Assembly: GCA_020284085.1 (NCBI GenBank)
Contig: JACEVL010000336.1
Span: 548,501 to 612,500, forward strand
Source: Aporrectodea caliginosa
Taxonomy: Eukaryota > Annelida > Clitellata > Crassiclitellata > Lumbricidae
Length of the DNA stretch: 64,000 nucleotides
Direction of reading: 5' to 3'
Position numbers and translations under genes: made by a program. Positions 23,367 through 36,270 of this stretch are shown here, in pieces. The notes beneath the pieces were generated by a model. The model was not told the DNA's origin. It saw only the letters and a program-made list of their open reading frames with translations, and made no database searches. Each line of letters starts with the position of its first letter. Positions within the stretch are counted from its first letter, which is position 1.

Positions 23367-23799
23367 GACGCCAGAGGTCAAAACCCGTCACATGTCGTTT
23401 TCTGACATTTTTATTTAGTCATATTCTACAATTAATCTGCTTCAAAATACTCTTTACAAACTGAAAATATCTTTTTTCAAACTCAAGTTATGTGCGTTTG
23501 ATTCTTTTATTGGTATAGAGTGAAAAATCGAATAAAAAGTTTCTGAATATTCATGTCATTAAATTCCTCAGCAACCATTATTTGATTATTCTGCAATTTT
23601 GCTGTGCAATAGAGGGCTCTATTCTGTGTCGAATAAAATAAACCGCATCAAAATCGAACAACTACTTTGCAAGTTATAGCAAATTCACAGCCAACTGCTG
23701 AATTTAAGAATATTCTACATTGTTGACCCCTCTAGCCTATTTCAGCTTCTAGCTCAGTTTCTAGGAAGCGACAAGCGACGGGTTTTGACCCCTGGCGTC
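23367..23799. mobile_element. MITE with GACGCCAG inverted ends
   Basis: Left end GACGCCAGAGGTCAAAACCC, right end GGGTTTTGACCCCTGGCGTC. The inverted repeats match over about 29 bp with few changes and extend into ACGTGTCG-like sequence. 433 bp, AT-rich inside, no ORF. Target duplication not evident. Confidence 0.75.
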
Positions 23800-23819
23800 T
23801 AGATGGATTTATCTATTAA

Positions 23820-24500
23820 CTAGACGTTTCTACCCGGCTTTGCCCGGGTTTTCCCCACGCGTAATTTTTAACGGCTGTAAATAATGCTACTTACTTACTT
23901 ACTCTGTATGCTGAGGGCTTCAACTATTTTAAATGTCCACATAATTATCTGAACGATATTTAGAGGTGAAAATAGTTTTTTCCCGTGTATTTGAATTTTA
24001 TTACCTGTGACTCAGCTGCTGCCTCGTTTAGCAAAATAATAATGAGTGGAAAATTGTACCGCACGGGTTATCTCTACCTTACACAGCCCTATTATTTGTT
24101 TCCCGGGCTAAATATAATATTAGACGAAGCTCGGCCGTTATTGCGATTGTAATTTTCGGAACGACCCGCGTCTTTTAAAGAAAGCGCTTGATTTGAAAAT
24201 TAAGCCCGCGTGACGTAAGATTGCATATTCAGCCCGGGTGACGTGGACAAATGGTCATACTATGGCCGGTATTATAAAATAGCCTCGTTGAAACAGTTGG
24301 AAATTTAAAATGTCTATATATCGGCGTTTAAATAAAATTGCGCGCTGAAAATAGTCGCGTTGACCTAGACGTGGTGTAATAATGTTTTGTAAGATATTGT
24401 AAATCGCTAAAGCGTTCCGTTTCGGAGCCTTTAGACAACAGACAAACAAACAAACATACAAACAAACGGAAGGACAACGTTAACAGAATTCGCCTTATAA
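23820..24500 (-). mobile_element. Non-autonomous Helitron-like element
   Basis: On the - strand the 3' end reads ACCCGGGCAAAGCCGGGT, a hairpin, then AGAAACGT and CTAG|T. The interior has the AAACAAACAAACATAC-type stretch at 24443-24470. The 5' boundary is a guess. No Rep/helicase sequence is present. Confidence 0.45.
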
Positions 24501-24631
24501 TACAGATTAAGTGCCGAATCAATGGCTGTAACAGCCACAAGATGTCACAAAAAAGGATACAGACGGCTATTGCATACTTCTATATGCTGCTGAGATATAC
24601 TGGATATTGACATTAGATTATTATAATCTAA

Positions 24632-24656
24632 TGATGTGCTGTAATAGCACATCATG
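24632..24656. repeat. Perfect 10-bp stem hairpin
   Basis: ATGATGTGCT, 5-base loop, AGCACATCAT. Isolated; could be a transposon remnant. No poly-T follows, so a terminator role is not supported. Confidence 0.7.
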
Positions 24657-24769
24657 GAAGATAGTGTACTGAATTAGACGGCGATTTTAAACACCCTTAA
24701 ATCACCAACTTCATTCATTCCTTACTTAGCGGTAAACGCAACGAGTTTGAATTTCACAATTGCTCAATG

Positions 24770-24842
24770 CCAATCCCATGCCTGGATGAGGGAGGAGGGC
24801 GACGCTAATGATCTTTGTTTTCACACAGTGTCGTTAAACCGT
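24770..24842 (+). mobile_element. Short-retroposon copy
   Basis: GCCAATCCCATGCCTGGATG, GGAGGAGGGCGACGCTAATG and CACAGTGTCGTTAAAC are all present. It runs directly into a reversed hairpin unit. Confidence 0.75.
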
Positions 24843-26240
24843 TGACAGAAACTATTTTAACAGTTCTCACCGTTCCCACGACAATAAGCAGCCTAGATTA
24901 GTGAAAGCAAGAATATGTAGCGAAATGACTTTAAAGTGCTGCAGGGATTAGATTAGATTTAGCTGGATCAAATCGTGTGATGGTTTTCATACCACAAATT
25001 TTATTGCTGGATTAGCTAATATAACGTCAGATTAGATAAGAATAAAATGATTAGATTAGATTGAAATAGTTTAGATTAGAGTATGCGATGACTTGATTCA
25101 AGGAAATTGGGGCAATGAATAAAAATCTCAGACTTAGTCGTACGGCCAACATTTGGTCAACATTAATTTTGGTCGCATACTCGCATTTGCAAACTCCTCT
25201 TTTTACGAATCTCACAGTTAACGATCTCTCATAATGATTTTGGACACGGATCATTAACAGACACAATTATAAAACCATAAAGTCGTGTCTGAATGAGAAC
25301 AGACACCAGCGCAGGCATTTATCGATAGGAATTGTTTTTATACTCCTCTAAATAAATAATTATGAGATGTACCAGAAAATGCGGTAAGCGCAAACGGAGA
25401 CGTGCTTGAAAGGTAATCGGTAATATAATGGTCTTAAACACCTTTAACTACGCGTCATTTTTAATATAAAATGGCAACATGGCACAGGTTGGCTAAATTA
25501 TGAATATGGTACGTTCGTAAGCAACCGCTGCCGCTAAACCCTCAAGCAGAAACCGGTCGCTAAACAATCGACTGCGACTGCTAAGTCGTGAATTTAATAT
25601 TTTGTTTATTGTTTTAAATGCGGTCTCGAGTTTCTTTTTTTAACGAAGATAACGACAGCAAGATAGCAACATTTCACAGTCATCGATCTGTAAGTACTTT
25701 AGGTGGTAAAATTCATTGCTTTAGTAGGTAACTACTAGACATGTTGGATTACCTAACAAGTCGATAACAAGTCGGTAAGTTATCGACAAGTCTAAGCGAC
25801 TTAGTTAGTTGTGACTTAGTTGACTAAGTTGTTGAGTCAGTCGCTAACTTATTAAGTCAGTCGGTTATTCCTTAACGACTCCACGTCTACCCTGGATTAA
25901 CTATATGTTGCCTTGTACTCCTCCTGCTATACAATACAATACAATATGACTGTATTTGGTATTGCCTTCCTTCTTAAGTTCGGAAGTGCATACGCGACCA
26001 TACGACAGATGTGGCTGAGTTGTTGTCAGTGAAGGACTTACAGAGTAACTGCCTCGGGCAAGTAAAGCAACGTAAGACACCTCTTGTACGAAATTAAGTC
26101 CTGCTATAAGTATCAAGTCTAATAATACTATTATTAGACTTGTTTACTCCTGTTTATTGGGCTACTTTTGGGCGGATTTTGGGAAGCCTTTGGGCGGGAT
26201 TTCCGGAAAGTACCTGGCAACACTGAATAATAGAGTGTAC
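24843..26240. other. AT-rich non-coding stretch
   Basis: Contains ATTAGAT-type repeats (24940-25090), one promoter-like box at about 25432 with AATATAAAA downstream, and a run of GACTTAGTT-type repeats at 25780-25870. No gene is recognised. Confidence 0.5.
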
Positions 26241-26249
26241 AATAGCTGT

Positions 26250-26332
26250 AATATGCCAAAGACTAATCTTTGTCGGCGGAAACGGCCTATGTTGTCATAA
26301 GCTGCCGTTAAACTGAGGATCCAATCCAGAGA
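26250..26332 (+). repeat. ~85-bp hairpin unit
   Basis: AGCTGTAATATGCCAAAGAC ... TTTGTCGGCGG ... AACGGCCTATGTTGTCATAA ... GCCGTTAAACTG. It keeps the AACGGC/GCCGTT stem and the GGATCCAATCC end. Confidence 0.8.
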
Positions 26333-26454
26333 GTACAATAAATTGTCGACTATAATAGTAGTCCTCCCAAACACAAGATGTCGTTAAAGAGCAAACATTC
26401 GAAAACAGTAAACAACCAACTAATCAATTTATGCACTGAAGAAGAAGAAGATAA

Positions 26455-26585
26455 GTCCCTTAAGCTAACCCTGATGAATCCATGGGTATGAAGTGTTAGC
26501 CACTTCATTTTCTTAGCATCGGCATTATGTGGTCGGGTTGCCAATCCTCTCCCTCGCCGTCTCATCTTCCCACCGTGCAGTGAAA
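26455..26585 (-). mobile_element. SINE-D 3' part
   Basis: On the - strand: CGTCTC... preceded by GGGAAGATGAGACGGCGAGG, CGATGCTAAGAAAATGAAG and GCTAACACTTCATACCCATG, ending in a (CTT)n tail. Head missing. Confidence 0.7.
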
Positions 26586-26848
26586 ATGAATTATAGCGTC
26601 CAAAAGATACCACTTAAGACTGTCCAAGCATAACCTTAAAATGGCATTAGTGTTCATTGTTTAACGACAGAAAAATTTAGTTCATAACGTCTGCAATGTG
26701 GTTATATTTGAGTCACGTCCAAGTTTCCACCGATAATTATTATATTTGGAATCGGCCACTTTGGATACTTATAGGAAAAGTGATAACCTTAAAAGAGGTG
26801 TGTAGATGACTATCTCGATTGAGTAGTTGTCTGTTTAATTATTAATAA

Positions 26849-26874
26849 CTAGATGTTTGCCCGTCCTAAGACGG
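26849..26874 (-). mobile_element. Helitron-like 3' terminus
   Basis: CTAG at 26849-26852, 8 bases, then CCGTCCTAAGACGG, which is the mirror arrangement of 4567-4593 with one stem mismatch. Confidence 0.5.
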
Positions 26875-26887
26875 TTTAAAACAACAA

Positions 26888-27008
<121 letters not shown>

Positions 27009-27305
27009 CTTGGCCATACATCTACTGGAGCTGGGGAAGCCGCCGAACGCGCGGTTGTCTCCAAGATGGTCAAATATTCCACCATCACTACCACCCACGA
27101 GTTTGTAGCGGTCGCCTTAGAAACTGGCGGCGCTTGGAGCAGAGAGGGACTACAGTTCGTTTCTGAGTTGGGAAGACGGACAAGTGACGCAACCCATGAT
27201 CCAATGGAGTCATCATACCTATTCCAGCGGATCTCAGTGGCTCTTCAAAGGGGGAACGCCATCTGCCTCTCCGGGACACTGCCACCGATCTCTGAACTCC
27301 GCTGA
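27009..27305 (+). mobile_element. C-terminal end of YLDD-type LINE
   Basis: Open frame to the stop at 27303-27305: TSTGAGEAAERAVVSKMVKY, FVAVALETGGAWSREGLQFV, SYLFQRISVALQRGNA. It is 5'-truncated at the (AAT)n and followed by GAAATGACACTACAT and another (AAT)n tail. The tail shows that this element family ends in (AAT)n. Confidence 0.75.
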
Positions 27306-27316
27306 AATGACACTAC

Positions 27317-27655
<339 letters not shown>

Positions 27656-28099
27656 GCAGTAGAAATTTCAATATTATTGCAGCTGGGGTTATATTATTAT
27701 AGATTAATATTGCTATTTATATTGCGCAACGTCAGGCATACTATGACTAGCGTTGGTGCATTAATTAGGTCAGTTCAGGATGGGGTCAAAGGGGAATAGG
27801 GTAATGGTATATATGAATGTAGAGTGAGGTTAGGTACGGGTAAGTTAAACCAAAATAAGGTGATGAACTGCTGCATTTTAAGATTGGGTATGTCATGGTA
27901 GGCGAGAGCCTCTGAGTAGGAATTTTGAAGAGGCTCTATATAAATTCTTATTGATTGAGCGTGCAGCGTAAGGCAAGGCAGGGTATAGTAGAGTAAACTG
28001 AGGTCAGGCAGGGTCAGTTGTGTTGGTGTATTGGGGTTCTTAGGTTGGAAAAAATCAGAAAGGTTGTCATTGCGTATGGGTGGATAGTTGCTGTTTAAC

Positions 28100-28190
28100 G
28101 ACACTGTGTCACAACAAAGACGACTAGCGACACCCTCCTCCTTTCTTCAAGGTCGGCACTGGCACTACCAGAGCACGAACAGTGACTGAG
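28100..28190 (-). mobile_element. Short-retroposon copy
   Basis: Reads TTTAACGACACTGTGTCACA, GCGACACCCTCCTCC, GGCACTGGCACTACC on the + strand, i.e. the element is on the - strand. Confidence 0.75.
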
Positions 28191-28499
28191 TTCAAAGTTC
28201 CGTAGCATTAAACCTCATTATATTTCATTGTTATTCAGTAGAGTAAATTGAAGTGTTTATCGACATCGTCATCGTCTCCTAAACGATGTTGTTTGCGTAA
28301 ACCGTTTATTTATATAGAAAGAGAATTAGTTAAAAGAGGTGTTTAGAGACTGCCTCTCGTGTGTTCGTTCGCTTCATTAATTATTAATATAACTACGCTC
28401 TATGAAATAAAGAATAATATTAATTATTATTGTAATAATAATAATAATAACAGCAATGTCCCCACATAGAGGACTGTTACGTAGACCATCGTGGAAGGC

Positions 28500-29236
28500 C
28501 TGACGATCAAGACGCCTCCAGCCACGTGACAGCCGGAGAGCGAAGACGGGCGGGGAGCAGAGGAATGGCACTGTGAAGAGGAGAAGTCCATGAGGAGAGG
28601 AGAGGAGAAGGCAGCATCGATAACCAGCTGATCAAATTCATCGCAGGCATTAACAATACGCGCACGGAGTTCTTCAATGTCTCTGATCTTTGTCCTGTAA
28701 GCCTTCTCTTGCATTAGTGCCCAAATCTTGTAATCAACTGGATTTAAGTCCGGGCTGTTTGGCGGCCAAAGATTAGGAGGTATGAAATCCGGAGTTTCCT
28801 TTGTCAGCAGTTCAACAGTTTCACAAGCTCGGTGAGCTTGAGCGCCATCTTGTTGAAATGTGTAATAATCAGAATATTCGCGGATATCAGGCAACAACTT
28901 TTCAAACAGCAAACAATCCTGGTAATAAGCTCCATTTATTTTCACCTCTGGTACTATGAAATGGATTTCTGTTCTACCAAGAGCCGATACACCAACCGAA
29001 ACTATGACTGACCCACTAAATGTCGAGCGAGTACGAAGCAAAGTACGAAGCAAACGATCAGCTATTTCAAGACATCATTATGACGTAATTTTTTTAACTG
29101 GGCGGTTCATAAATTATAAATTTGTTGATAATCATGTCAGGATTAAAATGGTCTTGGAATTTTAAAAATCGATGAACATTTAGTAGTTTTTTTTCGTATT
29201 ACCATAAGGGGTCCCTTTTTTTCAGGACACATTGTA
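28500..29236 (-). pseudogene. mariner-type (DD37D) transposase remnant
   Basis: The - strand encodes FQQDGAQAHRACETVELL and LWPPNSPDLNPVDYKIWALM. Counting between the Asp of QQDGA and the Asp of NPVDY gives 37 residues, so a DD37D enzyme. The N-terminal DNA-binding part and the first Asp region are lost: upstream, the sequence jumps to the 5' end of the element (GGGACCCCTTATGG-type end at 29205-29222, then TACAATGTG near a TA). The frame also shifts after AAFSS near 28600. Inactive. Confidence 0.85.
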
Positions 29237-29358
29237 TATATATATATATATATTTCGACGCATTTAAACTGTTTAACGACATCTTTCAGCTGCTAGGACC
29301 GTTGTGTTAGACGCAATTGAAACGAAAATAAGACTTATATAAGGGTCTAAAGGTCCGA

Positions 29359-29373
29359 TTTAAAGGTGTCGTC
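29359..29373 (-). promoter_or_regulatory. Promoter-like module, class A, reverse
   Basis: Box TTTAAAGGTGTCGTC. TATA ACTTATATAAG at 29332-29342. AACGAAAATAAG beyond it is the class-A block in reverse. The TATA-to-box gap is about 16 bp. Confidence 0.55.
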
Positions 29374-29870
29374 TGTCCTCGCAGTGTTTAGCGACAGGCT
29401 GCGACTACCATTCACATTTTACACTACAAATGTCGCGTTTGGAACCTGAGAATTGTTAATTTCTGTTTAACCACGCTCTTTTGTTATAAAGATGATTGGC
29501 GTCGCCCCCTCGTTTTATCTAGTCTTGAGACTGGCTCTACCAGAGTACGTGCATCATTATTTTAACATAGCGTCCTTGCAGATCATCTAAACTAATTCTG
29601 GGTTTGTAAAATCAACAATTGTAGGTATGGCAAGGTCGACTTTAACGGCTTTATATAATGTCGTTAAATACCGTTTAATTGTTATCCAAATAATTATCCT
29701 ATATAAACATGTCATGCGATTGGTTTTAGTATTCTTCTGTGTCACCTTCCAAATTGTCAAATCTTGGAACAACTAATAATTAAATGATTATCTGAAAACT
29801 GTTCGAAACAATTTACATACCAGAATATTTCGTTGAACTTTTTCGTTATCCGATTGATCTGAGCGCTCTT

Positions 29871-29910
29871 TTAGACACCTTAAAAGCGTTTCCCAGGTAT
29901 GCTATATAAG
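29871..29910 (+). promoter_or_regulatory. Promoter-like module
   Basis: TTAGACACCTTAAAA 29871-29885; CTATATAAG 29902-29910. Preceded by GAGCGCTCT, the class-B upstream palindrome. Confidence 0.55.
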
Positions 29911-29984
29911 CTCGGCAGGCAAAAGGTTACAATATGAAATTGCTTCATCTTGACAGGGTAACTGACTACGCGTTCGTTGGTGTC

Positions 29985-30222
29985 CTACAGTGTAGTGCTT
30001 AGCGTGCTGGACTTTAAACCGACAGACCGGGATTCAAATCCTGCCAGGGCAGAAATTTGGTTCGACATTTCTGCTCCACCTCTGCCCGTGGCGCATTGGA
30101 TAACATCTGGCACAGAGACCGAGAGGTAGGCTACCGAGTTCGAGCCCCCGTTGGGCGGATATGCTTTGTAGGCTGCTATTAGCGCCGTTGTATTGCAAGC
30201 TGCCTGTTCTGTTAGTATTATT
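29985..30222 (+). mobile_element. SINE-D head joined to SINE-A
   Basis: A SINE-D head (GTGTAGTGCTTAGCGTGCTG; GGGATTCAAATCC; CATTTCTGCTCCACCTCTGC) passes at about 30087 into the SINE-A head (GCGCATTGGATAACATCTGG). SINE-A then stops early in CTGTTCTGTTAG with (TTA)n. Confidence 0.7.
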
Positions 30223-30239
30223 ATTATTATTATATTCGT

Positions 30240-30884
30240 TTAATGGCACACAAAAAACAGCTGACACACCGCAACTGAATAAGATACAAAGTTGGCATCC
30301 AACAACGGCGCCCATCCCACAACGACTCTAGCGTATATTGTTAAAGTCTCCACGACAGACAGAGTCATCTACGGCAATCGCCGCCCGAAACAGACAAGCA
30401 CAGCGACGAACTTCTACGCGCACACGAAGAGCCCAACCGACGGTTTCTAGTCCGATGTTGACAGTTGAAAACGCATAAAGAGTACAGCGGGCCGAGTAAC
30501 ATCACGGATCGAGAACACGTGGCATCACTTCGGTAGTTGGCATAAGATGCAGCATTCAGATCTCTCTCGTCCCATCCACGTGTGTGTGAGGTACGGCACT
30601 CATTCGCAAGGTGGCAGAAGTGTTGATGATATGACGACCTGGCAGTGCATATTTTAACGGGTTTGGACTACTGGGACCATTAGTGGCGTGACTAGGGTTC
30701 GTGCGCCTGGGGCAAGAATTTCCGGAAAATTTTCTTTAAAGTTCCGGAACATTTTTCTTTTCTTAGTTCAGCCAAATTTCTAATGACCTTTTTTCCCGTC
30801 TTTTTTGCAGAAGAAAATTGTCAGAAGCCTCTCATTTTGCGCCCCCCCTGTCCTGCACCCGGAGGCGATCCCCCTCGTTACGCC
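30240..30884. other. Unassigned non-coding stretch
   Basis: Less repetitive than its neighbours. I see no domain in any frame. GGCGTGACTAGGGTTCGTGC at 30685-30704 resembles a transposon end. Confidence 0.4.
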
Positions 30885-31040
30885 ACTCTACTGGGACAAA
30901 GTCTGCTACACTACTTTCATTACTATTGGAAACTAGAGTATTACTGCGAAAAATCATCAAAACTACTGGGACAAATCCTAAAACTACTGGGACAAACTGT
31001 ATAACTACTGGGACATTTGTCCCAGTACTACTGGCCAGTA
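30885..31040 (+). repeat. ACTACTGGGACAAA short repeats with palindrome
   Basis: At least four direct copies of ACTACTGGGACAAA-type sequence end in a palindrome ACTGGGACATTTGTCCCAGT (31007-31026) and ACTACTGGCCAGTAGTT. May be the end of an inverted-repeat transposon. Confidence 0.7.
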
Positions 31041-31903
31041 GTTATACAGTTAAAATATGCACTGCGACCTGGTATTTCTTGCACGCTGTACGCAATGGAC
31101 GCGTCCAATGGCGGAAGTCACTGGCGAAGGTCGAACGCCAAGAACTTGCGAAGCGAGTTACCGTCCAAACATCCATAAATTGGAGTAAAAAAATCAGAAA
31201 CGCTGACTCGACTACGGAACACATCTAAATATACGAAAATAATCGAGCGATCCCTGCCGCAGACACAATAATCCGCCGTAAAAACTAGGAGGCGAGATCG
31301 CCGGCCAATATGGCCGACGACCATAGAGTCACATCCAACAAAGTAGTTAAGATTTCAATTGCATAACATGTAAATGTACATCGACTCTTCCTAAACGAAC
31401 CTTGCCATACAATAATTCAGGAACAAATTCGTTTGCTAGCAGAACCAGTCTCAGGAAATCAGGACAGCAAGAAACCAGTGTGCAAAACTACATGGCAGGC
31501 ATGTACAATTTCTGTTATTTCTTGATCATAGCAAAGTGTCTGAATTAATTACACAAAACTTTTTTTCCAAAAAGGGCTGAACTCTGGTCATGAACTCTGC
31601 CAATATTGGGTTTCATAAAACCAGATTATTAGTATTATTACTGTTAGTGTTGATGTTATTGAACATTGTATTATTGGTGTGGCCCAGTGGTAAGAGCACT
31701 TGGACTGTATTTTGATGTTCACAAAACAAGATTACAATGCAGCGAAGCAGATAATACTCAATAATAATGATCATTCATTCCATCATTACGTAGATTTATA
31801 TAGCGCTGCTTCTAGCGCTCCCGACCCAACCTTGATTAAAAAGGACGGTCTTAAGGCTTAACAGATATAGGCTAGTGAATAAGTTTACTAGTGTTGTGAG
31901 TGT

Positions 31904-31925
31904 CGGTTAGGGTTAGGGTTAGTGT
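31904..31925 (+). repeat. Short interstitial TTAGGG-like repeat
   Basis: GGTTAGGGTTAGGGTTAG, three units. A reverse, imperfect relative with the same flank (GTCGGTTAGGG) occurs at 54083-54105, so it travels in a repeat rather than marking a telomere fusion. Confidence 0.6.
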
Positions 31926-32705
31926 CGTCATTAGAAAAGCTGGTACCGTCCGGCATCCGCGCAGCATGCCCACAGATACTGTATAAATCAGTCAGCCCCC
32001 AATACTATAAGTTTGCCAAAGTTTGGAAATATTACTGCCCAGAACTGGGTTCGTTTAACCAATTCTTTAATGTCACTTAGATCTAAACTTTCTTCAAGTC
32101 TGCTTATCAATCGCAGCCCGACTTCTGGTTTTTTACCGACTGAAATGCGACCCAGAATAACTGCGCTATATAAGCGTCATTAGCCTACATTGGATTTGTA
32201 CATCAACAAATAATAGACCTAACTCATCATTTTTATTTGATGTTATTATATTATTAATATGATTTTTTCGTTCAGGCAAACTTTATTAGATGCAGGCTTA
32301 AATAATATTTAATTTTTATCATTAGCATTATTTACGCTAATATTTCGATGTCGGCTTGGCTATACAGAGTTGGGTATACGGAGTGTGAATTTGCTTGCAG
32401 TGCGTCCGAGAACCTCAAACACACGTACGTTGCTATGCGTGCTTCTAATTTTCTTATTTTAAAATGTACGCCCTTTATCCAGAATACGAGAACGCTCTCG
32501 GAATGACGATCTCGGATATGATGCAACGTATATTATTGGTTATAATTAAAATTGTGGGCGGTGTATCTTTTCCAACAACCTCCAGTGATTGGCTACTCAT
32601 CCTGACGAACATTTTGATATAAAACTTTTGATGGTAGCTATAGGCTAAAGGCACGTTCTCAGTCTGAATGCAGAGGTACATGCTCTCGGAAGTGCATTAG
32701 AGGAA

Positions 32706-32839
<134 letters not shown>

Positions 32840-33164
32840 AGAAAGAGAGACAAAGGTGTACTGTCTCAGTCCTTTCCGTTCCCGTTACCTCACTTTCTTT
32901 GCCACGTTTTACTTATAGGGTATTATGTTAGGTAGCATTGTTATCGTTGTGCTTAATGCCTCTGATGCTCAGAATCTCGGCTCGGGTGTAGCTTACAGGC
33001 GAACTGACGTCATGTGCCGACGTCATGTGTCCTCGATGTGATAAGATAAGATGGCTGCCTAGGTGACGTCATCTGTAAGTTGTATTCTTTTCTTCTCAAA
33101 ACGTATTTAATCTGCCACTGTTGCTCAAAAAATACGCTTTCTTATAAATTTCTATATAATCCTG

Positions 33165-33242
33165 AATGTTAAGACCTTCATTAGCCATAATGTTAAGACC
33201 TTCATTAGCCATAATCCTGAATGTTAAGACCTTCATTAGCCA
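33165..33242 (+). repeat. Short tandem repeat of AATGTTAAGACCTTCATTAG
   Basis: Three copies, two with the CCTG prefix. Confidence 0.85.
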
Positions 33243-33429
33243 GATTGATAGTTAGAAATAGTGACTGTGACACATTAAAAACTGGTCTAATATGAGAGAA
33301 AACAGACTCGTGCTGGCAGCCACGATAACGGCGTCAAAATATTGTGAATGTTTCTTATAAAATGAATTAATTCATCCGTTACCGAAAAATCATCTTTCCT
33401 GTAAACTGGTAATAATAATCCTTGAAGAT

Positions 33430-33508
33430 AAGAGCTGTAATATGCCAAAACTAATCTTTGTTGGCAGCAACGGCCTATGTTGTCATAAGCTGCCGTTAAA
33501 CTGTGGAC
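33430..33508 (+). repeat. ~85-bp hairpin unit
   Basis: GAGCTGTAATATGCC, AATCTTTGTTGGCAGC, AACGGCCTATGTTGTC, CTGCCGTTAAACTGTGG. Stem AACGGC/GCCGTT kept. Confidence 0.8.
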
Positions 33509-33604
33509 ACACATCTGTGGATAAGTGAGATCCCTGGTCAGAAAGTACAGATGAGAATGAGCGTGGTCTAATTTGCCTCACGTTTCGTTCTTACTTGCTT
33601 GTTA

Positions 33605-33705
33605 CTGTTTAACGACCACTGTGTGGTAACAAAGACCATTTGCGTCGCCATCATCCTTTATCCAGGATTGGGACTGGCACTGACAGAGAACGATCATTGG
33701 CGGAG
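33605..33705 (-). mobile_element. Short-retroposon copy
   Basis: + strand shows GTTTAACGACCACTGTGTGG, GCGTCGCCATCATCC, GGATTGGGACTGGCACTG, GGCGGAGTTTTCG. Confidence 0.75.
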
Positions 33706-33942
33706 TTTTCGTTCTTACGTTTCGATTATCAAGTTTTCCGCATTGTAAAAGATTCTAACGTCAAATTAAAAAATATTTTTGTGAGGACTTCATATATCTC
33801 CAGATATTCTTTAAAAGAGGTGTCTAATAGCTCGAAAGTTATAACTATGTAACAACTGAAGACACTGCTGTAAAGGTGTCTAATCGGACTTGCGACAAAG
33901 ATTGTTGCCGTTGACAATGCAACTCATAAGTAAGTGATTTCT

Positions 33943-34074
<132 letters not shown>

Positions 34075-34159
34075 CTAAAATCTCTCATTTGAGCTGGTTA
34101 CTAGATTCAAATAATATTATATTCAAATATTCAAGTATATCTGATACCCTTCTCAATTC

Positions 34160-34800
34160 ACAAGAGATCATTATACAAAATTCATCGTACGGATTAAGAG
34201 CACCCCGCTTTTGAATCTAAAAGACAGACTACTCCTCTCTTTAACCCGTCTTCCGAAATTCCTATCGAGCACCGTTTGATTTCGGAATCTGTCCATAGAA
34301 CACATCTCCCATCTGCGTAACACCGTTTCCTCCTCCTCCGCTTGGTGCGCTCCTGTCTTTCTCATTCGCCGAATATACGTCTCGTCCTGATTCTAGGCGA
34401 CGGTCTGCTCTGGCCAATCTTCGATATCTTCGATTGGCGGAAACTTTCGTTCGTCATTCACTTCATCAAAAGGTCGCAGTTTGTATTTTTCCAGCTGCGT
34501 GTCGCCACTACCCGCGTGTTACGCGTTCCCAAATGATGCGCTCATGGCGTGATGTATATCGGTCTAAATAATGACCGGAGCAGAATAATTATTTATAGAC
34601 CGGCATAGACACTGATTGCGATTAAGCTGGACGTTGTTGCCGGTCATAACCCGGGCGTACCCCTGGGACCGATCGTTTAGATAAGCGACCGGGGATTTAT
34701 AGCGCTGGATGAAATATCGGGCGTTTAATGCAGTTCCCGCCTTGAATAAATTCCGCCAGTCGTCGGAAAGTTGAATCATTGCGGGAAACATTCCAGAAGG
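34160..34800. other. Low-repeat, GC-richer stretch of unknown role
   Basis: No copies of the local repeat families are apparent and base composition is more balanced than in the surroundings. No convincing ORF. Could be unique regulatory DNA or an old unrecognised element. Confidence 0.4.
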
Positions 34801-34954
34801 AGACCTAAGGGAAGAAGGAAAGTATTTCTTTTTAAGGCTCGGTTTAAAGTCATCAAATTTTCTTTGATCTTTTTTCAGTCATTGGTACGAAATATTCAGT
34901 GGCTGAGTTTAAATAGGGACAAACGATGTCATGAGTATTGAGTAATGGTTGAAG

Positions 34955-34995
34955 CTAAACACCTTAATAATAGAAATAACTGGTGGTATATAAAG
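34955..34995 (+). promoter_or_regulatory. Promoter-like module
   Basis: CTAAACACCTTAATAA 34955-34970; TATATAAAG 34987-34995. Confidence 0.45.
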
Positions 34996-36270
34996 CCACG
35001 CCCAAGTTTTGTATATTCGCTATTCCTTTTGACACAAGCGATGTCATTAGTATTGGTTAACGCTAAACGCATTCATCTGACGCTAATATTATAAAAGTTA
35101 GCCACGCATCTCACTGGGCTGTACGACTATTGCATCATTGCTCCCGACTCGTCGTTAAACTTAAATAAATAAAACTGCTCTGGTTGTGCCAGGCCCAAGC
35201 CTAGAAAAGGGAGAAGGGCGACGTTGATCATCTTTGTTATGACAGAGTATAGTGTCGTGAACCAGCAATTAACCAACTAAATTCAATGTATATTTATACC
35301 TAAAAATAGGCTAAAATATATTATTTGTTCTAGGGTAACATAATGATTACAAATGCCTCGCATTAAAATATGCACATAAATTACAGACGTAACGTATATA
35401 AAAAGAAAATTGTCAATCTGGTTTTACCTGGAGACGAATATATACGGACCACAAGCGTTTTCAGTTGCCATCTGATGGTTGGTTAGATTCTGTTTCATAA
35501 CAAAGATGATTTGAGTCACCCTTTCTCCAGGCTTGAAACAGGCACTAACACTGTTTGCTATTTGATCCCCGTTTAAGAAAGTTATTCTCAGCTCTGAATC
35601 AACCGCAGAAATGTTAACCTACTCCCTGAGTACCATTACATTTTGACAAAAGCACAGAATCCTTTACCCAGGCTCGAGACTGGCAGAATACAAACAGTGT
35701 CACTGTCAGAATACAAACAGTGGAGGATTGTTCACCATCAACCTATTTAACGCATGCTTCATTTATTCCTATAGTGACTCCGACATTGTTAACCATATAA
35801 AGAGTAAAAGCATGATTGGAAAGAGAAGATATATATATCTGTTAAACCTGTTATACCTCATACCTATAATATATCAAAAATCGAGAGATATATCGGGCAG
35901 GCGCAATTTTCGAGGAATTGTTCAATTGGTGCAGTGGGACACTATAATATTTATAAGACTAGTCAGAACGTTATCCTTGTAACGCGGGTTCATTATACTC
36001 CTCTCCAGAGACGGTTACTGCGTAGGAACTTTGGGCAAGTCCTTGGCATTAAAATTTAGAAAGCTCGAACATCTTGAGGGTGCATACAATAATTTATACT
36101 GTCATATTGGTTGAATCTCCTATTTTGTATTGTATTGTATTGTCGTATTGTGGGCAGAGATGGTCATACCACACGACAAATTACTTTTCTTTAATGTATA
36201 CATGTAGTTGACGCCAACAGCTACAGGATGTCGTTAAACTACAAATATGAGTGAAATCGTTACGCTCTGT

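Noticed and set aside
31904..31925. Telomere fusion or healed chromosome end
   Set aside because: Only three TTAGGG units, with a related flank at 54083-54105; it is part of a dispersed repeat.
35728..35982. 84-codon hydrophobic ORF
   Set aside because: No recognisable motif, repeat-type surroundings and no splice or codon-bias support.
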